Under the pieces are notes generated by a model. It was not told the origin of the DNA. It saw only the letters and a program-made list of their open reading frames with translations, and searched no databases. This document shows positions 18,000 to 26,060 of a stretch of 36,236 nucleotides of DNA, in pieces (positions within the stretch are counted from its first letter, which is position 1; each line of letters begins with the position of its first letter). This DNA is from Bacteroidales bacterium UBA4814. Its GTDB lineage: Bacteria > Bacteroidota > Bacteroidia > Bacteroidales > UBA7960. The stretch lies in contig DHFW01000051.1 of NCBI GenBank assembly GCA_002402465.1, positions 1-36,236 on the forward strand, in the 5' to 3' direction. Both the position numbers and the translations under genes were made by a program.

Positions 18000-19658
18000 T
18001 TAGGGCATATAACTCTCCCTTATGGCTTTAAACTCCGAGCCTTCCTTCCATTGCGGCCAGTAATCGCTTTTGGCCAGTTTCCAGGCAATGTAAAATGCCA
18101 GCTTCGCATCTTCCACAATGCCTTCCATATCCCACGTTTCGGCATCGTACTTGTCGGCGGGCTTGTGGTAGTTGTTTGCCAGCCAGTCTTTCTCTTTCTG
18201 CGCGGTCCATTCGCGGCCATGCTCACGATGTTCCACATTTCCGCGGGCAAACAATGCAGGCACGCCTGCTTTTGCGAAAGCAAAATGATCGGCCCGGTAG
18301 TACATGCCGGATTCGGGGTTAGGATCAGGTATCACATAGCGGTCCTGCCTTTTTGCAGCCTCTTCCACCAAATCATCGAGGGTTGACTGCCCATAGCCGG
18401 TAACCATCACATCGCGCATGCGCCCCAGGGGCAGCATCAGGTCGTTGTTCAGGTTTGCCACCGTTTTCTCAAGCGGAAAGGCAGGATTTTTTACATAGTA
18501 ATGAGCCCCCAGTAAGCCCTGCTCTTCGGCCGTGGGTGCAAGAAACATGATAGAGCGGCGCGGACGGTTCTCCAGTTTGCCAAATGCTTTTGCAATCTCA
18601 AGCATCCAGGCAATAGAAGTACCATTGTCAACGGCACCACGATAGATAGAGTCACCATCTATCACCGGGCCAATGCCGAAGTGGTCCCAATGGGCCGAAA
18701 ATATAATCACTTCATCGGCCAGATCGGTGCCGGGCATTACCCCTGCCACGTTGCGCGAAACATCATATTTGAATGTACTTTCTATTTCGAACCACAAGCG
18801 AGTGTTCAGCTCAACCGCACGAAAACCGGGCTGCGCAGCCTCCTGTGCCAATGTATGAAAATCAAGACCTGCATTGGCAAACAACTCTTCCGCGGCATCG
18901 GTGGTGAGCCAGCCCTCCACATCGGCAAATTCGGAATAGTCACCCTCATCCTGCAGGTAGAGTTTTGGCGAAAGGGCACCGCTCACCACCACGCTCCACG
19001 GATAACCAGCTCCAAGGGTGTTATGCACGATCATTATTCCAAGTGCGCCATGCCTTGCTGCTTCTTCATATTTGTAAGTCCAACGCCCGTAGTAGGTCAT
19101 TGCGTTGCCGTTGAACAAATCGGGATCACCAGTGGCCAGGCCGGGATCGTTTACCAGCACCACCACAATTTTATCGCGCACATCCAGCCCGTAATAATCA
19201 TCCCACTGATACTCCGGAGCCACAATGCCATAACCCGCAAACACCATGGGAGCGTTTTCTATTATAGTTTTTTGTTTCACTTTGCGTGAAAAAGCCACAA
19301 AATCGGTAAGGTTATTCAGCACCAGTCCGCCCGCTTCAGAGACCAGCCGCATGGTCGCGGCGGGCTTCACTTCCACTTCCATTAAGGGCACTTCCTGAAA
19401 ATAGCTTCCGCTAAAAGCCGGTTCAAGTCCCAATTCTATAAATTGTTGCTGCAAGTAAGCAATGGTAAGTTCCTCACCCTCAGTAAATGGCTTTCGTCCG
19501 GCAAATTCATCAGAAGCCAATACCTGAATGTATTCAACCATAGCCTTGCCGCTAATGCCTGCCTCGGCCTGCAGAAAGTCATTGTCTTGGGCCTGCTGGC
19601 AGCCATGAAAGCAGGCAAGGGCCAAAACCGCAGCAACAAAAAAGGAGCACTTTTTCAT
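18000..19658 (-). CDS. M28 family metallopeptidase, lipoprotein
   Basis: The 552-residue protein carries a signal peptide (MKKCSFFVAAVLALACFHGC) with a likely lipidated Cys at residue 20; the lipobox FHGC is not the standard one. A PA-like insert lies at about 120-260 (VFAGYGIVAPEY, DVRDKIVVVLVNDPG, GALGIMIVHNT). The M28 catalytic part follows: SAHWDHFG (His, Asp), GAVDNGTS (Asp), PTAEEQGLLGAHYY (Glu-Glu), and DHFAFAKAGVPAL (His). These are the expected two-zinc ligands. It probably removes N-terminal amino acids from peptides at the cell envelope. It converges with ppdK and is probably transcribed alone. Confidence 0.92.
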   Translation of the reverse strand: MKKCSFFVAAVLALACFHGCQQAQDNDFLQAEAGISGKAMVEYIQVLASDEFAGRKPFTEGEELTIAYLQQQFIELGLEPAFSGSYFQEVPLMEVEVKPAATMRLVSEAGGLVLNNLTDFVAFSRKVKQKTIIENAPMVFAGYGIVAPEYQWDDYYGLDVRDKIVVVLVNDPGLATGDPDLFNGNAMTYYGRWTYKYEEAARHGALGIMIVHNTLGAGYPWSVVVSGALSPKLYLQDEGDYSEFADVEGWLTTDAAEELFANAGLDFHTLAQEAAQPGFRAVELNTRLWFEIESTFKYDVSRNVAGVMPGTDLADEVIIFSAHWDHFGIGPVIDGDSIYRGAVDNGTSIAWMLEIAKAFGKLENRPRRSIMFLAPTAEEQGLLGAHYYVKNPAFPLEKTVANLNNDLMLPLGRMRDVMVTGYGQSTLDDLVEEAAKRQDRYVIPDPNPESGMYYRADHFAFAKAGVPALFARGNVEHREHGREWTAQKEKDWLANNYHKPADKYDAETWDMEGIVEDAKLAFYIAWKLAKSDYWPQWKEGSEFKAIRESYMP

Positions 19659-19978
19659 GGGAAAAAATTTGTTTATTAAGGTCGGATGAACCCCGAAGGT
19701 AAACTCGCATGATGATTTTCATCCGTGTTAATGATTAACGAATCATGCTCGTTTCATGGTAAAATATTTTATTTTGAAAATCAAAGTTATTTCTTTTTTC
19801 CCCGAAAGGGAAAACAAAGTGCTCCTGTAAATGAAATAAAAAATAGATCTGAAGAAAATATTTCTCTTCAAAGGCAGGGCCCAAAGGCTTTTTTCTTAAA
19901 TTTGGCCCGTACCCCTAAGGGTAACCCAAACCCAACAAACCAACCAAAGTTCAACAATAACTTCCAAAACTAAGGATC
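19659..19978. other. Intergenic region, 320 bases, upstream of pckA
   Basis: The region lies between the divergent M28 gene and pckA. It contains a 7-pair hairpin at 19796-19814 (TTTTCCC/GGGAAAA) and a TAAATTTG element at 19897-19904. No gene was seen. Confidence 0.55.
19897..19904 (+). promoter_or_regulatory. -7 element for pckA
   Basis: TAAATTTG is an exact TAnnTTTG match, 74 bases before the ATG, but no TTG is seen at the right distance upstream. Confidence 0.4.
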
Positions 19979-22270
19979 ATGCAGGAACAGACAACAGCGG
20001 GCAAGCACCCACTCACTGCGCCCGACCTGAGCCAGTATGGCATACAGGATGTAAAAAAGGTGTATTACAACCTTTCGTACGACGAACTTTTTGAACATGA
20101 GACCGACCCGAGCCTCGAAGGTTATGAAAAAGGATTTGTTACCAACCTGGGTGCGGTGGCCGTCGATACTGGCATTTTTACCGGACGCTCGCCCAAGGAC
20201 AAATACATTGTAAGAGAAGAAACCTCTGAAGACAAGATATGGTGGGCCGATCCCGGCAAAAACCGCTCCGACAACAAACCTATTACCGAAACCGTTTGGA
20301 AATCGTTGATGCAGACAACCCTGGACCAGTTTCATGGCAAGAAACTCTATGTGATGGACGCGTATTGCGGTGCAAACGAAAGCACAAGGCTAAAAATAAG
20401 GGTGATTGCCGAAGTGGCCTGGATGGCGCATTTCGTTAAAAACATGTTCATTAGGCCCTCCGATGAAGAACTGCGAGATTTTGAGCCCGATTTTGTTATG
20501 CTCAATGCCTGCAAAACCGTGAATAAAAACTGGGAGGCCCAGAAATTGAATTCTGACGTTTATGTGGCCTTTAACCTGAAGGAAAAACGAGCCGTGGTGG
20601 GTGGCACATGGTATGGGGGTGAGATAAAGAAAGGCTTTTTCTCCATCATGAATTACTACCTGCCCCTTAAAGGTATTGCTGCCATGCACTGCTCGGCCAA
20701 TATGGGCAAAAACGGCGACACAGCCATCTTTTTCGGGTTGTCAGGTACCGGAAAAACGACCCTTTCGGCCGATCCCAACCGGTTCCTCATTGGCGACGAC
20801 GAGCATGGCTGGGACGATGAAGGCGTGTTTAACTTCGAAGGGGGCTGTTATGCCAAATGCATCAACCTTAGTAAAGACAAGGAACCCGACATTTACAATG
20901 CCATTAGGCGCGACGCCCTGCTCGAAAACGTGGTGTATGATGAGAAAACCGGCGAAGTGAATTTTTTCGACACTTCCAAAACCGAAAACACCCGGGTTTC
21001 TTACCCCATTTACCACATCGACAATATCGTAAAACCGGTTTCGAAAGGCACGCACCCAAAAAAGATTATTTTCCTTACGGCCGATGCGTTCGGGGTATTT
21101 CCTCCGGTTTCTAAACTCAACCGCGACCAGGCCATGTATTATTTCCTGAGCGGGTACACCGCCAAGCTGGCTGGTACCGAGCGGGGCGTTAAAGAACCCA
21201 TTCCCACTTTTTCGGCGGCCTTCGGAGCGGCATTTCTATTGCTTCACCCAACGGTATATGCCCAGGAGCTGGCCCGTAAAATGAAAGAGCACGGATCGAC
21301 CGCATACCTGGTAAATACCGGCTGGATTGGCGGCCCTTATGGGGTGGGCCAGCGCATCGACCTTGAAAGCACCCGCAACATTATCAGCGCAATACTGGAT
21401 GGAAGCATCGACAAGGAAGAATACGAAGAAATGGCGCCCTTCGGGCTAATGGTTCCAAAAACGGTAAATGGCGTGGAATCTGCCATACTCAACCCCCGCA
21501 ACACCTGGAAGTACGAATCGGCATACAACAAGCAAGCCGAAATGCTGGCCGAAAAGTTTATTGAAAACTTCAACCGATTTACCGATACAGAAGAAGGTGA
21601 GCGACTGGTTGCTGCTGGTCCGCAAAACCAGTTTATGAAACAGTACTACCGCTACTACCAGAAGAAGATTGAAAAACTCGAAAAGAAACACGAAGAAGAA
21701 ATCGTACGACTGAGAGACCAGATTTACATTCTGCAAAACTCTTTCAACGAGTATATTTCATTCAACAGTATAAACACCGACTATAAAAAACGGGCCCTTT
21801 ACAGGCACGTGCCGGTGGTGTCGTATTTCAAAACCGAAGATGCCGGGGAGCTGAACCGCTGCCACCAAACCGTAATCAAACTAATGAAAGCAGCCGGCTT
21901 TGAAGTGGATGCCCACGAGCATATCGATCATGGCATGTCGGAGTATATGTCGAAATCGGTGGAGTTGCTTAGCCTGAGTCAGGTGGTTGAGCGCATCAAC
22001 GACGTGGCGGCCTGCTTTGAAGGACGACCCTGCAAAAAACAGGACCTGAGCCAGTTTAAGAACACCCTGGCCTATGTAACAGAAAATGTCCCTACGTTTT
22101 CCATTAAACTGGGCTCGTTGCTTATTTTAAAAGATCGCTTCGACGAAGAGCAGGAAGCGCCGCAAACCATTACCCGCAAGCTTTCCATCAGCGGCCTCAT
22201 TCACCTCGACAAAAATCCCGGACTGCTTCGAGACCCAAAAAAATTGCTCGAAGAGATCAGTTTTTTGTAA
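19979..22270 (+). CDS. pckA: ATP-dependent PEP carboxykinase with a novel C-terminal extension
   Basis: Residues 1-548 are a normal PckA, which converts oxaloacetate and ATP to PEP, CO2 and ADP (reversible; many anaerobes run it towards oxaloacetate). The early FTGRSPKDKYIV, the kinase-1a P-loop GLSGTGKTTLS (residues 253-263), the metal-binding IGDDEHGWDDEGVFNFEGGCYAK and the canonical C-terminal end (TDTEEGERLVAAGP) are all present. Beyond this the same frame continues for about 215 residues to 763. The added part starts at a Met (M553, ATG at 21635) with a charged coiled coil (KQYYRYYQKKIEKLEKKHEE) and continues as a globular region with KHIDHG-like and GSLLILKDR phrases. I do not recognise this domain. 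Normal PckA proteins are about 530-540 residues long. No frameshift or stop is seen at the junction. Confidence 0.95.
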   Translation: MQEQTTAGKHPLTAPDLSQYGIQDVKKVYYNLSYDELFEHETDPSLEGYEKGFVTNLGAVAVDTGIFTGRSPKDKYIVREETSEDKIWWADPGKNRSDNKPITETVWKSLMQTTLDQFHGKKLYVMDAYCGANESTRLKIRVIAEVAWMAHFVKNMFIRPSDEELRDFEPDFVMLNACKTVNKNWEAQKLNSDVYVAFNLKEKRAVVGGTWYGGEIKKGFFSIMNYYLPLKGIAAMHCSANMGKNGDTAIFFGLSGTGKTTLSADPNRFLIGDDEHGWDDEGVFNFEGGCYAKCINLSKDKEPDIYNAIRRDALLENVVYDEKTGEVNFFDTSKTENTRVSYPIYHIDNIVKPVSKGTHPKKIIFLTADAFGVFPPVSKLNRDQAMYYFLSGYTAKLAGTERGVKEPIPTFSAAFGAAFLLLHPTVYAQELARKMKEHGSTAYLVNTGWIGGPYGVGQRIDLESTRNIISAILDGSIDKEEYEEMAPFGLMVPKTVNGVESAILNPRNTWKYESAYNKQAEMLAEKFIENFNRFTDTEEGERLVAAGPQNQFMKQYYRYYQKKIEKLEKKHEEEIVRLRDQIYILQNSFNEYISFNSINTDYKKRALYRHVPVVSYFKTEDAGELNRCHQTVIKLMKAAGFEVDAHEHIDHGMSEYMSKSVELLSLSQVVERINDVAACFEGRPCKKQDLSQFKNTLAYVTENVPTFSIKLGSLLILKDRFDEEQEAPQTITRKLSISGLIHLDKNPGLLRDPKKLLEEISFL

Positions 22271-22349
22271 GAAATTTTTCCGCTTAAACCCGGTAGCAAT
22301 CGGCCCCCCCCCTTAAAACCTCTCTGCTTGCACAGACAGGGGCCGGCTG

Positions 22350-22367
22350 CCGGGATTTTTTTCCCGG
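22350..22367 (+). terminator. Hairpin, possible pckA terminator
   Basis: CCGGGA and TCCCGG flank a T6 loop; C9 and C8 runs lie nearby (22304-22312 and about 22383-22390). The hairpin lies about 80 bases past the pckA stop. No T-run follows the stem, so the call is tentative. Confidence 0.35.
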
Positions 22368-22435
22368 AAACGGGAAAATACACCCCCCCCGACTAAAAAT
22401 TTATTGCCCATGCATGCGAATTTTATGTAATTTAC

Positions 22436-22465
22436 TTGCGAATGATTTAAAAAATTGTATTTTTG
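22436..22465 (+). promoter_or_regulatory. Promoter for the cold-shock gene
   Basis: TTG (22436-22438) and TATTTTTG (22458-22465), an exact TAnnTTTG match, are 19 bases apart. The ATG lies 38 bases downstream, in a T-rich leader. Confidence 0.7.
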
Positions 22466-22503
22466 AACGTTAATTTTTTTCATTTTCAATTAATTTTTTT
22501 GTT

Positions 22504-22695
22504 ATGGAAACCGGGACTGTAAAGTTTTTTAATGAGAAAAAGGGGTATGGTTTTATCGTTGACGACAAAACCGAAAAAGATGTTTTCGTTCACCACACGG
22601 GGCTTTTAGACCCCATTACCAACAACGACAAGGTCACTTTCGAAATCGCTGAAGACGAAAGAGGCAAAAAAGCGGTGAACGTAAAAAAAGCCTGA
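22504..22695 (+). CDS. Cold-shock domain protein (CspA family)
   Basis: The 63-residue protein has the whole cold-shock fold: METGTVKFFNEKKGYGFIV (RNP1 motif KGYGFI) and DVFVHHTGL (RNP2 motif). It binds single-stranded RNA and DNA and acts as an RNA chaperone. Promoter and terminator are both present, so it is a single-gene unit. Confidence 0.97.
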   Translation: METGTVKFFNEKKGYGFIVDDKTEKDVFVHHTGLLDPITNNDKVTFEIAEDERGKKAVNVKKA

Positions 22696-22711
22696 AGTTT
22701 CATAGAAACGC

Positions 22712-22743
22712 AAAAAGCCCCGCCCCCACAAGCGGGGTTTTTA
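22712..22743 (+). terminator. Rho-independent terminator of the cold-shock gene
   Basis: AAAAAGCCCCGC pairs with GCGGGG followed by T5 around an eight-base loop (CCCCACAA). It begins 17 bases after the stop codon. Confidence 0.85.
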
Positions 22744-22744
22744 A

Positions 22745-22776
22745 TTGTTGGCCGGCACACATTTTCCCTACTTTTG
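22745..22776 (+). promoter_or_regulatory. Promoter for the ABC-F gene
   Basis: TACTTTTG (22769-22776) is an exact TAnnTTTG match; TTG repeats at 22745-22747 and 22748-22750 give 21- or 18-base spacing. It starts where the csp terminator ends, so the ABC-F gene has its own promoter. The start codon follows 29 bases later. Confidence 0.6.
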
Positions 22777-22805
22777 CAAATCCATTTAATCTCAAATTTT
22801 TTTCC

Positions 22806-24683
22806 GTGAGTTATTTCCAGGCACAGCAGATTACCAAGGCGTACGGCGAAAAAGTACTGTTCGAAGACCTCTCGTTTAGTGTGGCCCCAGGGCAAAAGGT
22901 GGGCCTGATTGCCCGCAACGGCACCGGAAAAACCACCCTGCTCAATATTATTGCCGGCCTCGACCAGCCCGATTCGGGCAAGTGTACCTATCAGTCAGAC
23001 TTGAAGCTATCCTACCTTCAGCAAGATCCGGTTTTCGATCCGGATCTGAGCATCTCAGAAGCCCTGCTCAATGCCAGCAACGAGCTTAGCCGCACGGTAA
23101 AGGAATATGAAGAACTGCTGGAAGTTTCCAATAGTGTCGATAATTCTGCCACAAGCAGCCGTCTTCAAAAGCTGGTGGAACGCATGGATGCCCTGCAGGC
23201 ATGGGATTACGAGAGCCGCGTGAAGCAGGTCCTGACACAGTTAAAAATCGGCAGGCTTGATGCCAGGGTTGGCGAACTTTCCGGTGGTCAGATAAAACGC
23301 CTGGCACTGGCCCGTATTCTAATTGAAGAAGCCCATCTCATTTTGCTCGATGAGCCTACCAACCACCTCGACCTGGAGATGATCGAATGGCTGGAGGGTT
23401 ATCTTTCGCGAAAAAAACTTACCATATTGCTGGTAACCCACGACCGCTATTTTCTTGATGCGGTATGCAATGAGATCGTTGAACTGGAAAACGGGATGCT
23501 TTTCAATTATCGCGGAAACTACAGCTATTTTCTGGAGAAGAAGCAAGAGCGCCTGGAGGCTGAAGCTGCCCGCTCAGAAAAAGCAACCAACCTGCTGCGC
23601 AAAGAAACCGAATGGATGCGTCGCACTCCGCAAGCACGCACCACCAAGTCGAAAGCCCGCATCGACTCTTTCTACGATTTGAAAGAACAAGCAAACCGCA
23701 CGACGGAAGGCGGCGTGGGCGAAATTAAGATGGAAATGGCCCGCCTGGGAAAAAAAATCCTGGAGCTGGAACATATCAGCAAACAATTTGATGGCGAACT
23801 TTTTGTAAACGACTTCAGCTATGTGTTTAAAAGGGGCGAGCGGGCAGGCATTGTGGGGCCCAATGGCAGCGGGAAGTCAACCCTGCTCAACCTAATTACC
23901 GGAAGCCTGAAGCCCGACTCCGGGAAGATTACCACCGGCGAAACCATTCAGTTTGGCTACTACCGTCAGGAAGGCCTTCAGGTCGACGACAACAAAAAGG
24001 TAATAGAGGTCATCAGCGACATTGCCGAAAGCATCAGCCTGGGAAAGGGAAAATCCTTCACAGCGTCGCAGTTTCTGCATTTCTTCAACTTCCCCTACTT
24101 TGTGCAGCACGATTTTGCCGGCAAACTCAGCGGTGGCGAAAAACGAAGGCTATACTTGATGACCGTGCTTATGCGCAACCCCAACTTCCTGATTCTCGAT
24201 GAGCCTACCAACGACCTCGACATTGCCACGCTGAATGTGCTCGAGGACTTCCTGGAAAATTACGAAGGTTGCCTGCTCATTGTTTCGCACGACCGCTATT
24301 TCCTCGACCGCCTGGTTGATCATGTATTCGTATTCAGTGAAAAAGGCCGTGTGAAAGATTTCCCCGGAAATTATACCCAATACCGCCTTAGCCGAAGCAA
24401 GCAGTTGCAAACCGAGAAGAAGGCAGAGAAAGCCGAGATACAGCCAATTAAAGAAAAGCCAAAAGAGAAAACCAAACTTTCATACAAGGAACAAAAGGAG
24501 TTCGAAACCCTTGAAAAGGAAATCGAAAAGCTGGAAGCTGAGAAAGCCAGCCTGCTCGAAAAGATGAATTCAGGTCAACTCAGCATAGACGAATTATTGG
24601 AAATCTCACAAAAATACGCGGCCACCGAGCAAGCACTCGAAACCAAGACCGAGCGCTGGATTGAGCTTTCGGAATGGAATTAG
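22806..24683 (+). CDS. ABC-F family ATPase (Uup-like)
   Basis: The 625-residue protein has two ABC cassettes and no membrane segment, as expected for ABC-F ribosome-associated ATPases. Cassette 1: Walker A at about 38-44 (RNGTGKTT), signature LSGGQIKRLALARI near 158, Walker B LILLDEPTNHLD near 180. A linker (about 240-320; RRTPQARTTKSKARI) follows, then cassette 2 with PNGSGKST near 351, LSGGEKRRL near 441 and LILDEPTNDLD near 462. The C-terminus (about 555-605) is a charged coiled coil (KEIEKLEAEKASLLEKM), matching the Uup C-terminal domain that binds DNA. Both Walker B motifs carry the catalytic Glu. The start is a GTG at 22806; no better ATG is near. Confidence 0.94.
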   Translation: MSYFQAQQITKAYGEKVLFEDLSFSVAPGQKVGLIARNGTGKTTLLNIIAGLDQPDSGKCTYQSDLKLSYLQQDPVFDPDLSISEALLNASNELSRTVKEYEELLEVSNSVDNSATSSRLQKLVERMDALQAWDYESRVKQVLTQLKIGRLDARVGELSGGQIKRLALARILIEEAHLILLDEPTNHLDLEMIEWLEGYLSRKKLTILLVTHDRYFLDAVCNEIVELENGMLFNYRGNYSYFLEKKQERLEAEAARSEKATNLLRKETEWMRRTPQARTTKSKARIDSFYDLKEQANRTTEGGVGEIKMEMARLGKKILELEHISKQFDGELFVNDFSYVFKRGERAGIVGPNGSGKSTLLNLITGSLKPDSGKITTGETIQFGYYRQEGLQVDDNKKVIEVISDIAESISLGKGKSFTASQFLHFFNFPYFVQHDFAGKLSGGEKRRLYLMTVLMRNPNFLILDEPTNDLDIATLNVLEDFLENYEGCLLIVSHDRYFLDRLVDHVFVFSEKGRVKDFPGNYTQYRLSRSKQLQTEKKAEKAEIQPIKEKPKEKTKLSYKEQKEFETLEKEIEKLEAEKASLLEKMNSGQLSIDELLEISQKYAATEQALETKTERWIELSEWN

Positions 24684-24718
24684 GGTTTGGGGTTTGGGTT
24701 TGGGTTTGGGTTTGGGGT
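24683..24718. repeat. G-rich GGGTTT tandem repeat, quadruplex-prone
   Basis: Six G-runs (three or four G each) separated by TTT form an imperfect GGGTTT repeat that begins at the stop codon of the ABC-F gene. It would be expected to form a G-quadruplex in DNA or RNA. Confidence 0.75.
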
Positions 24719-25357
24719 TAATTGTTATATAGCACGACATATTTGACACTTTTCGGGAATCTAGTTTAATCCCGAAGGTTCGGGAATTCTTCGCTGGGTA
24801 TTGCAGTACAGGTGGACTATTTCTTCCTTGTCTCATAACATTGCAAACTTCTCCTTCGTAATAGGCTACGCCACTACTCATTTTGAGACTGCATTTTCTT
24901 TGTCGGTAGAATTTCAATCCCCAAATTTATGACACCCCCGGAATAAAATATCATATGTTTACCAAATAAGTCAAAGGCCACAAAGCTATACAGTTCTATA
25001 AGCTTAGCTGACCCATCGAATAAAAAACCTCACGACCAAATTGCAAGAAAATTACGAGTAGGTTTAGATAGTGCTGGAAGTAAGGAATTTTATTTTATCT
25101 TCTTGGACATTGCACCTATCAGTAAGCTGACGCAGAGAAAAACCAAAAAAGAAGCCCTTTCAATTTCAAAAGGAGGGTTTTATGACAAATGGAAAAGCGC
25201 TTGGTGGTTCAGCTATTACAAAGTTGGCAGAAACAAAAGTTTAAAACCATGTATAAATTCTTTAATAATAAAACACTCAAAATGTTCTTTGATGGGAAGT
25301 AGTTGCCGACTGTAAAATATATTTGAATAGGATTTTGAACCTATTAAATCAGACGTT
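24684..25357. other. Gene-free interval, about 670 bases, with relics
   Basis: After the G-rich repeat come a 16-base palindrome (24770-24785: TCCCGAA, GG, TTCGGGA) and a disorganised stretch. A frame of 123 codons without stops and without a proper ATG start (24947-25315; ...HDQIARKLRVGLDSAGSKEF... and later KWKSAWWFSYYKVG) may be the remains of a gene. I do not recognise it. No tRNA or transposase was seen. Confidence 0.5.
24770..24785. repeat. 16-base palindrome
   Basis: TCCCGAA and TTCGGGA surround GG; perfect 7-base arms. It lies in non-coding DNA and has no T-run after it. Confidence 0.5.
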
Positions 25358-26000
25358 ATGGCTTACACCAAAGAAGGATTTTTGGGCCCGTTTAAGGGAC
25401 GGGTTGCCAAAGTGGTTTTTTACGAAATGTATGGTAAAATGGTGGCCAGGAGCCTGCCAACGGTAAAGCGCAAACCTGCCAAGGGAGCGCTGAAGGCGTC
25501 GCAAAACGATTTTGCCCGTGTAATGAAGATTATGCAAAAGGTAAAGCCCTTTGTGCGGTTGGGCTTTAAGGACATGGCCGAAGGCCGGAGTGCCTTTCAT
25601 ACGGCCCTGTCGGAAAACCTGAAACGCTATCGGCTGGCGGAAAACCGGGACGATCTGACATGGCTTTGTGTAAGTAAGGGCGAAAGAGCCGGGGCCTTGG
25701 ATTTGACTTTAAATATAGAGGGAAAGGTTGCCACGGTAAACTGGGGGGGAGCCCGAACCCCGGAGACCTTTTGCCCCTAATGACCGGGTGATGCTGCTGG
25801 CCTTTAACCCAGCCACCATCGATTCAAACTACGACTTGCACGCCGCCACCAGGGCTGAAGGAACGGCCAAACTAATCCTGCCACCCGCAAAGGCAGAAGA
25901 AAATTTGCTGGTTTTCATTTCCTTTTTGAATGCCACAGGCATGGGTGACAAAAAGAACCTGAAGAATGTTTCGGATAGCCAGTTGATAGGGCTAGATTAA
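25358..26000 (+). pseudogene. DUF6266-like protein gene, interrupted by a frameshift
   Basis: The first part (25358-25780, 140 residues, MAYTKEGFLGPFKGRVAKVVFYEMYGK...RSLP) resembles the DUF6266 family of Bacteroidota, with a Gly-Pro-Phe start and a later WLCVSKGERAGALDLTLN. The frame is lost in a run of seven G at 25743-25749. With six G the reading continues as WGEPEPRRPFAPNDRVMLLAFNPAT and runs to the stop at 26000, giving about 213 residues, normal for the family. The gene is therefore either decayed, phase-variable by slippage in the G-run, or affected by a sequencing error. The function of the family is unknown. Confidence 0.65.
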
Positions 26001-26009
26001 ACTTAAGGA

Positions 26010-26037
26010 TTTGTTTCAACAAAGTTTTTGTTTTTCT
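26010..26037 (+). terminator. Weak hairpin with T-run after the DUF6266-like gene
   Basis: TTTGTT and AACAAA form a six-pair AT-rich stem with a TC loop, followed by GTTTTTGTTTTT. Stability would be low. Confidence 0.3.
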
Positions 26038-26060
26038 ATCACATAGTTTTCAAGAAACTA

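Noticed and set aside
24606..24917. 103-codon open frame on minus
   Set aside because: It reads the G-rich repeat as PKPKPK and overlaps the end of the ABC-F gene; no support as a gene.
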